In this document: positions 59,350-64,000 of the stretch, one piece after another
Layout of the letters: each line of letters begins with the position of its first letter
How positions within the stretch are numbered: the first letter of the stretch is position 1
Assembly (NCBI GenBank): GCA_934130085.1
Contig: CAKOXK010000006.1
Span: 1-64,000 of the forward strand
Direction of reading: 5' to 3'
Source: an uncultured Clostridia bacterium
GTDB lineage: Bacteria > Bacillota > Clostridia > TANB77 > CAG-508
DNA: 64,000 nucleotides
Program-made: the position numbers and the translations under genes
Notes under the pieces: model-generated
Seen by the model: the letters and a program-made list of their open reading frames with translations, nothing else
Database searches by the model: none
Told to the model about the DNA's origin: nothing

Positions 59350-60951
59350 ATGAATTTGAAGCTTGATCAAAAAATATACAAAAAATTCGAAAGGATCAAA
59401 TGTAATATGAAAATTATAATTGTAATTGAATATTTAATAAATTTTGTACTGATGCTACTTTTTCATATACACATGTTTCAATTAAATTCTTACTTTTTTG
59501 CAAAACATGTAAATTGGATGAAGAAAAACATTAATAAGATTGTTAAGCAATTTCTATTTATAGAGATTCCATTTTTCTTAACTCTTTTTAACAACACATT
59601 TTTCAATGTATTAGCAATCATTATTCTTGCCCTTTCAATTGCATACAACTTTCCTAAAAAGAAGTCTAAAATTGCTTTAAAGTTTACCCCTCGTGTTATA
59701 AGAATGTTTGTTTGTGAAGTAATGCTATTTGTAATCTTACTTTTCGTTGGTGGCATTTCAGAAAAACATTTAATTTTTAAGGTATCAATAGCAAATATTC
59801 TTTCTATCGTTTTTGCTATGATTGCCAACTTTATTAATAAACCAATTGAATTAGCTATAAAAAAACATTACATAAACGATGCAAAGCGTATTTTAAAAAG
59901 CATGCCTAACTTAATTGTAATTGGTATTACTGGAAGCTATGGTAAAACAAGTGTTAAAAACTTTTTATATAAAACCCTTTCTAGTCAATATGAGGTTTTA
60001 ATCACACCCAAAAATTACAACACAACCATGGGCGTTGTTAAAACAATAAGAGAAAATTTGAAACCTATACATCAAATTTTTATCTGTGAAATGGGTGCTA
60101 CTCATGTTGGAGATATAAAAGAGATTTGCGATATTGTAAATCCTAAATACGGCATAATTACCTCAGTTGGACCTCAACATTTAGAGAGTTTTAAGTCAAT
60201 TGATAATGTTCTAAAAACAAAGTTTGAATTGCAAGAGGCTGTTGCCAAAAATGATGGCTTTATGTTTTTAAATTATAACAATGAATACATAAAAAATAAA
60301 AAAATAAATTCAAAATATTTTTCTTATGGAATTGATGATCCTTCTCTTGACTATAACGGATCCAATATAAAATCAACTTCTTCAGGAATTAGTTTCGACA
60401 TTGCTAAAGATAAAGAAACCACACATTTTGAAACTAGCATAATAGGAAAACATAATGTTATAAATCTTGTTGGAGCTATTGCCTGTGCTAACTTTCTAGG
60501 CGTTCCTTATAAAAAGATGATTCCAAAAATTCGTGAATTAAAACCTGTTGCTCATAGACTAGAACTTATTAATAGAGGAAATATAACTATTATTGATGAT
60601 TCATACAATTCAAACCCTGTAAGTTCAAAATCCGCTATTGATACTCTTCTTGAATTTGAAGGAACTCACATCATTGTTACCCCAGGTTTAATTGAACTTG
60701 GAAGTAATGAAGATAAATATAATTTTGAACTTGGAAAATACGCTGCAAAATGTGATTACATTTATCTTGTTGGTGAAAAACATTCTAAGCCAATATATGA
60801 TGGTGCAATCTCTGAAAATTTTGACAAAAATAAAATTACTGTATGTTCATCTCCAAATGAAGCAGTTTTAAAAGTAAATTCTTTAAATATTTCAGGAAAA
60901 ATTACGATTTTACTTGAAAATGACTTGCCAGATAACTATAATTTAAAGTGA
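59350..60951 (+). CDS. MurF-like ligase with an N-terminal membrane domain
   Basis: A 533-residue protein. Residues about 20-165 form four to five membrane helices, and the remainder is a Mur ligase of the MurF type (UDP-MurNAc-tripeptide plus D-Ala-D-Ala). The ATP-binding loop is GITGSYGKTSVKNF, with EMGATHVGDI, HNVINLVGAIACA, DDSYNSNPVSSKSA and a C-terminal domain including VTPGLIELG. Standard MurF is soluble, so the membrane fusion is notable although known in some Clostridia. The next gene but for a 290-base gap is ddl, which makes its substrate. Confidence 0.88.
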   Translation: MNLKLDQKIYKKFERIKCNMKIIIVIEYLINFVLMLLFHIHMFQLNSYFFAKHVNWMKKNINKIVKQFLFIEIPFFLTLFNNTFFNVLAIIILALSIAYNFPKKKSKIALKFTPRVIRMFVCEVMLFVILLFVGGISEKHLIFKVSIANILSIVFAMIANFINKPIELAIKKHYINDAKRILKSMPNLIVIGITGSYGKTSVKNFLYKTLSSQYEVLITPKNYNTTMGVVKTIRENLKPIHQIFICEMGATHVGDIKEICDIVNPKYGIITSVGPQHLESFKSIDNVLKTKFELQEAVAKNDGFMFLNYNNEYIKNKKINSKYFSYGIDDPSLDYNGSNIKSTSSGISFDIAKDKETTHFETSIIGKHNVINLVGAIACANFLGVPYKKMIPKIRELKPVAHRLELINRGNITIIDDSYNSNPVSSKSAIDTLLEFEGTHIIVTPGLIELGSNEDKYNFELGKYAAKCDYIYLVGEKHSKPIYDGAISENFDKNKITVCSSPNEAVLKVNSLNISGKITILLENDLPDNYNLK

Positions 60952-61060
60952 TTTCTCTAATCAATATTTAAACTATAAAAAAAAACAATAAAAAAGATTT
61001 TTGCATTACAAAAATCAAACATTTTCAAATAATATACAAGAAATAAAATCTTAAATAAAA

Positions 61061-61180
61061 ATGCGTGAAGTTGAAATTCAAATAAAGTATAAAATACAAA
61101 ATGCAAGAAGTTAAAACTCAAATAAGATATAAAGTATAAAATGTAGAATACGAGAAACTGAATTTTAAATACAAATATGA
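61061..61180 (+). repeat. 40-bp degenerate tandem repeat upstream of ddl
   Basis: ATGCGTGAAG (61061), ATGCAAGAAG (61101) and ATGTAGAATA (61141) start three diverged units exactly 40 bases apart, each containing TTCAAATAA-like and AAGTATAAAA-like blocks. The first two units are clearly related; the third is weak. The gap holds nothing else apart from the ddl RBS. Confidence 0.65.
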
Positions 61181-61239
61181 ATTATGATAGAGATTTTCAA
61201 ATTTAAATACAACATTTATAAATGAAAGGATGATAAATT

Positions 61240-62439
61240 ATGAAGATTAAATTAGGTGTATTTTTTGGAGGCCACAGCGTTGAACATGAGGTTTCTATAA
61301 TCACAGCTATTCAAGCAATTGAAAATATGGATACAGAAAAATATGATATTATTCCAATCTATATTTCAAAAGATAATAAAATGTATGTTGGTAAACTTGT
61401 TGGTGACATTAGAAACTATAAGAACATTGATGAACTAATCAGCAAAAGCACTCAAGTTACATTAGCTAATATTGATGACAAAGCCTGCCTTTTAAAATGC
61501 ACACATAATAAATTATTTGGAAGCAATGTTTACGATTACATCGATGTTGCATTCCCTATTGTTCATGGAACTAATGTTGAAGATGGAAGTTTGCAAGGCT
61601 ATTTAAAAATGTTTAACATTCCATATTGTGAAAGTGATGTTATATCATCTGCTGTTGGAATGGATAAATACGTTTGCAAATGTGTTTTGAAAGATAATGG
61701 TATTCCAATTTTAGATTGCAAATGTTTCACTTATGGAGACTATGTTGATAATGTTGAAAACATATATTCTTCAGTTGAAAGTAGCATTCCCTACCCTGTT
61801 ATTGTAAAGCCAGTAAACCTCGGTTCAAGTGTTGGAATTGGAATTGCAAAAAATAAAGATGAACTAAAAGAAAGAATTGAAGATGCCTTTTCATATTCTA
61901 AGAAAGTACTTGTTGAAAAAGCAATAACAAATTTAAAAGAAGTTAACTGCTCAGTTGTTGGTGATTATGAAAGCGCTAAAGCGTCTGAATGTGAAGAGCC
62001 AATTAAGACAGATGAGATTTTAAGTTATAAAGATAAATACATCTCAGGCCAAGGTAAAAAAGGTGGCTCAAAATCAATGAATGCCGGTGTTTTAAAGTTA
62101 CCAGCCGACATTACAGAAGAGCAAAAAAACACAATTCAAACTTTAGCACTAAAAACATTCAAAGCCCTAGGTTGTTCAGGTGTTATACGTATTGACTTTA
62201 TGATTGATCAGAATAATGGAAACATATATGTTAATGAAGTAAACACAATTCCTGGTTCCCTATCATTCCACTTATGGAAAGCTACAGGTTTGAAATATAA
62301 AAATTTATTAAATCAAATAATTGAATTAGGTTTAAAAAGATACCGTGAGGATGAAAACATAACATTCTCATTTGATACCAATATTCTATCAGGATATACA
62401 ACTAACGGACTAAAAGGTGGAACAAAATTCAATAAATAA
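61240..62439 (+). CDS. ddl: D-alanine--D-alanine ligase
   Basis: A 399-residue ATP-grasp ligase that makes D-Ala-D-Ala for peptidoglycan. The signatures FFGGHSVEHEVSI, FPIVHGTNVEDGSLQGYL, YPVIVKPVNLGSSVGIGIA and IRIDFMIDQNNGNIYVNEVNTIPGS (given in part: YVNEVNTIPGSLSFHLW) are complete. An insertion (about 255-285) and a C-terminal extension make it longer than the usual 360. GAAAGGATG precedes the start. D-Lac or D-Ser specificity cannot be excluded, but the murF neighbour favours Ddl. Confidence 0.93.
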   Translation: MKIKLGVFFGGHSVEHEVSIITAIQAIENMDTEKYDIIPIYISKDNKMYVGKLVGDIRNYKNIDELISKSTQVTLANIDDKACLLKCTHNKLFGSNVYDYIDVAFPIVHGTNVEDGSLQGYLKMFNIPYCESDVISSAVGMDKYVCKCVLKDNGIPILDCKCFTYGDYVDNVENIYSSVESSIPYPVIVKPVNLGSSVGIGIAKNKDELKERIEDAFSYSKKVLVEKAITNLKEVNCSVVGDYESAKASECEEPIKTDEILSYKDKYISGQGKKGGSKSMNAGVLKLPADITEEQKNTIQTLALKTFKALGCSGVIRIDFMIDQNNGNIYVNEVNTIPGSLSFHLWKATGLKYKNLLNQIIELGLKRYREDENITFSFDTNILSGYTTNGLKGGTKFNK

Positions 62440-62452
62440 TGCCATATATACT

Positions 62453-62489
62453 AAAAAACATATTCAATTTTTATTTGAATATGTTTTTT
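62453..62489 (+). terminator. Bidirectional terminator after ddl
   Basis: AAAAAACATATTCAA (62453-62467) is perfectly complementary to TTGAATATGTTTTTT (62475-62489). It separates ddl from the convergent rusA gene. Confidence 0.9.
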
Positions 62490-62597
62490 ATATTCTTATT
62501 TTATTTTTTCATTCGGTCTACATTTTAATATAAATATTTAAAATCCAAAATTTAATATTTAATGCTTAATACTTAATACTTTGTATAATACTTAAAT

Positions 62598-63008
62598 TTA
62601 GTATTCATATACTTTTATGTATGTTTTATCTTCTAATGAGTATTTTTTCTCAACTGTAATTTTGCTTACAGCATTATCGTCGTGAAAAACAAAATTATTC
62701 ATTGCATCTAATAACGATTTTGCAATATTATCTATATCAGGTTTCTTAGTAGGGCTTATTTCTCCTCCAAGCATCTTTTCAATATCTTTTTTAGGGGTAC
62801 TTTTTGGAATTTTTATATATGCAATTATTTCTATCCCTACTCTTCCTGTTATTTCTTGAAATCTTGGATATTTAAGTTTGAATGATTGTTGCACCAAATA
62901 TTCATAGTCTTTTGTTTTGTTTGGTGTATAAACCATTCCCGTATTCATATTAACTCTTGGTCTTTGTTTACCAACTACCTTCCCCTCAACTTCAAATTCA
63001 TAAATCAT
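62598..63008 (-). CDS. RusA-family Holliday junction resolvase
   Basis: A 136-residue endonuclease of the RusA family. The signature GKQRPRVNMNTGMVYTP near the N-terminus and the metal-binding acidic cluster KPDIDNIAKSLLDAMN with HDDNAV (about 88-115) are present. RusA is often prophage-borne, but no other phage gene is adjacent and in Clostridia it also occurs as a chromosomal single gene. AAAGAG precedes the start. Confidence 0.93.
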   Translation of the reverse strand: MIYEFEVEGKVVGKQRPRVNMNTGMVYTPNKTKDYEYLVQQSFKLKYPRFQEITGRVGIEIIAYIKIPKSTPKKDIEKMLGGEISPTKKPDIDNIAKSLLDAMNNFVFHDDNAVSKITVEKKYSLEDKTYIKVYEY

Positions 63009-63107
63009 GTTTTATCTCTTTCGAATAGATATATAATATATTTTTATAAAAAAGTGAAAACTTCACTTCATATAACTTTCTTAGCTATAAACAACTCAAA
63101 CTAAACA

Positions 63108-64000
63108 TTAAAGACTTGCAAGAAGTGGTGGAGCGATTTGCTTCTTTCTTGATACAACTCCTTCAAGTAACATTGAATCGTCAGAATCAAGTTTCTTTTC
63201 AAAAGCTTTTTCAACAACATCTTTTAAGTTACCTAAGGCAATTATTTTTGAGTTTGTGTTTATTATATCTGTTATAACAAATATAAATAGATCAAGTTTT
63301 TTGTCTGATATCTCTTTTTCTATTGCAAATGATAGTTCTTCTTTTCTTGAAAATACATCGGCTATATCTGCAGTATTTACTTGAGATACTACTATTTTCT
63401 TACCATTTTCATTAAATTCTTTTGCATCAAGATTGATTATCTCACCTGCTGAATATGTGCTTATGTCTGTTCCTTTTTTTAGCATTTCAAGTCCATATTT
63501 TTTTGCATCTATCCCAGCTATTTTTTCAAGCTCGTTGAATGCTTCTACATCATATTCTGTACATGTTGGTGACTTCAATAATAATGTATCTGATGCTATT
63601 GCACTTAGCATTAAAATGCTCATTTCTTTATCTATTTCAATTCCTTTGCATTTGCAAATTTGATATAAAATTGTTGAAGTACAACCAAATGGTCTTGCTA
63701 AATAATATAATGGTGTTACTGTTTGAAAATCACCTATTCTGTGATGGTCAACAACAGCAACTATTTCTGCGTTTTCTCTATTTTCAACACTTTGAGACTT
63801 CTCATTATGATCTACTAATATAACTTTTTGTTTATCATCTACTCTTTCAATTTCTCTTTGAGGCTCCATTTTTAGGTACTCAAAAACATATTCTGTTTCT
63901 TTGTTTATTTTTCCTAATCTAACTGCCTCTGCCTCATATCCTAATTCATTTACTATCTTAGCCATAACAATACTTGAACATATTGTATCTGTATCAGGAT
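63108..64000 (-). CDS. Family II (DHH/DHHA2) inorganic pyrophosphatase or related phosphoesterase, 5' end outside the window
   Basis: The frame is open to the window end; before Met at 63965 it reads PDTDTICSSIV, the first DHH metal motif, so the N-terminus lies beyond 64000. LVDHNE, VVDHHRIGDF and SAIASDTLLLKSPTCT supply further metal ligands, and the DHHA2 domain ends with VVSRKKQIAPPLLASL, carrying the RKKQ substrate-binding block. It is expected to be a Mn-dependent cytosolic pyrophosphatase. The pattern HHRIGDF fits PpaC. Confidence 0.9.
   Translation of the reverse strand, partial: PDTDTICSSIVMAKIVNELGYEAEAVRLGKINKETEYVFEYLKMEPQREIERVDDKQKVILVDHNEKSQSVENRENAEIVAVVDHHRIGDFQTVTPLYYLARPFGCTSTILYQICKCKGIEIDKEMSILMLSAIASDTLLLKSPTCTEYDVEAFNELEKIAGIDAKKYGLEMLKKGTDISTYSAGEIINLDAKEFNENGKKIVVSQVNTADIADVFSRKEELSFAIEKEISDKKLDLFIFVITDIINTNSKIIALGNLKDVVEKAFEKKLDSDDSMLLEGVVSRKKQIAPPLLASL

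Noticed and set aside
62598..63008. Prophage remnant signalled by RusA
   Set aside because: No other phage gene is nearby and the flanking genes are housekeeping.

Overview
This window comes from a very AT-rich, endospore-forming member of the Clostridia, probably an uncultivated gut lineage. The evidence is an intact sigK, spoIIP, a gerA-type germination operon, ireB, rubrerythrin, cdaA and Clostridia-type housekeeping genes, nearly all with strong AGGAGG-type ribosome binding sites.

Layout. 1-1600: the edge of a gene, then an IS with a DDE transposase. 1.8-2.1 kb: a tRNA-Val/Asp/Phe operon. 2.3-3.3 kb: small genes and a 46-bp tandem repeat. 3.3-31.7 kb: a long minus-strand housekeeping run (CD1247-like protein, efp, ruvX, ireB, a degenerate GGDEF protein, a CpaE-like ATPase with an Asn/Gln-rich repeat region, a glucosaminidase, tsaD, an M50 protease, lysS, recN, recG, rpsO, tyrS, rubrerythrin, an RsmB-like methylase, a pilin-like surface protein, sigK, a U32 protein), interrupted by a plus-strand single-gene cassette at 24.3 kb and a tRNA-Leu. 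31.8-49.6 kb: mutS2, truA, cdaA, spoIIP, the three-gene ger operon, rnr, secG, a second pilin-like protein, and a Sua5/TsaC-type gene. 49.6-55 kb: accessory DNA with a decayed toxin-antitoxin operon, an atypical small gene, and a Tn4451-like mobilizable element (MobV-type relaxase, oriT-like hairpin, large serine recombinase behind a leader-peptide attenuator). 55-58 kb: an unusual tRNA-Gly, a transglycosylase, a metalloprotease-like protein, another atypical small gene, and a duplicated promoter/operator segment. 58.3-64 kb: an alpha/beta hydrolase, a membrane-fused MurF, Ddl, RusA, and a family II pyrophosphatase running off the end.

The most striking observation links four broken reading frames to one tRNA. 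recG, the serine recombinase, the second pilin-like gene and the CD1247-like gene each contain one surplus base. In every case the surplus base is a C directly before a GGN glycine codon, so the zero-frame codon is CGG. Skipping the C, or reading CGGN as one four-base codon, restores a full-length product; in three of the four the restored residue is a family-conserved glycine. CGG is otherwise almost absent from the ordinary genes here. The tRNA-Gly at 55.1 kb has anticodon UCC followed by G at position 37, so UCCG would pair with CGGA over four bases, and its anticodon stem carries a U-C mismatch. I propose natural quadruplet decoding of CGGN as glycine. A systematic sequencing artefact is the main alternative, and five in-frame CGG codons that must be read as ordinary triplets are counter-evidence.

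Other repeated structure: a dispersed extragenic repeat (core GTTGCATTTACTTTACAGAA) in at least six plus-oriented copies; three stand-alone small genes, each with a consensus promoter, a strong RBS, its own terminator and atypical codon use; and tandem repeats upstream of rubrerythrin and ddl.
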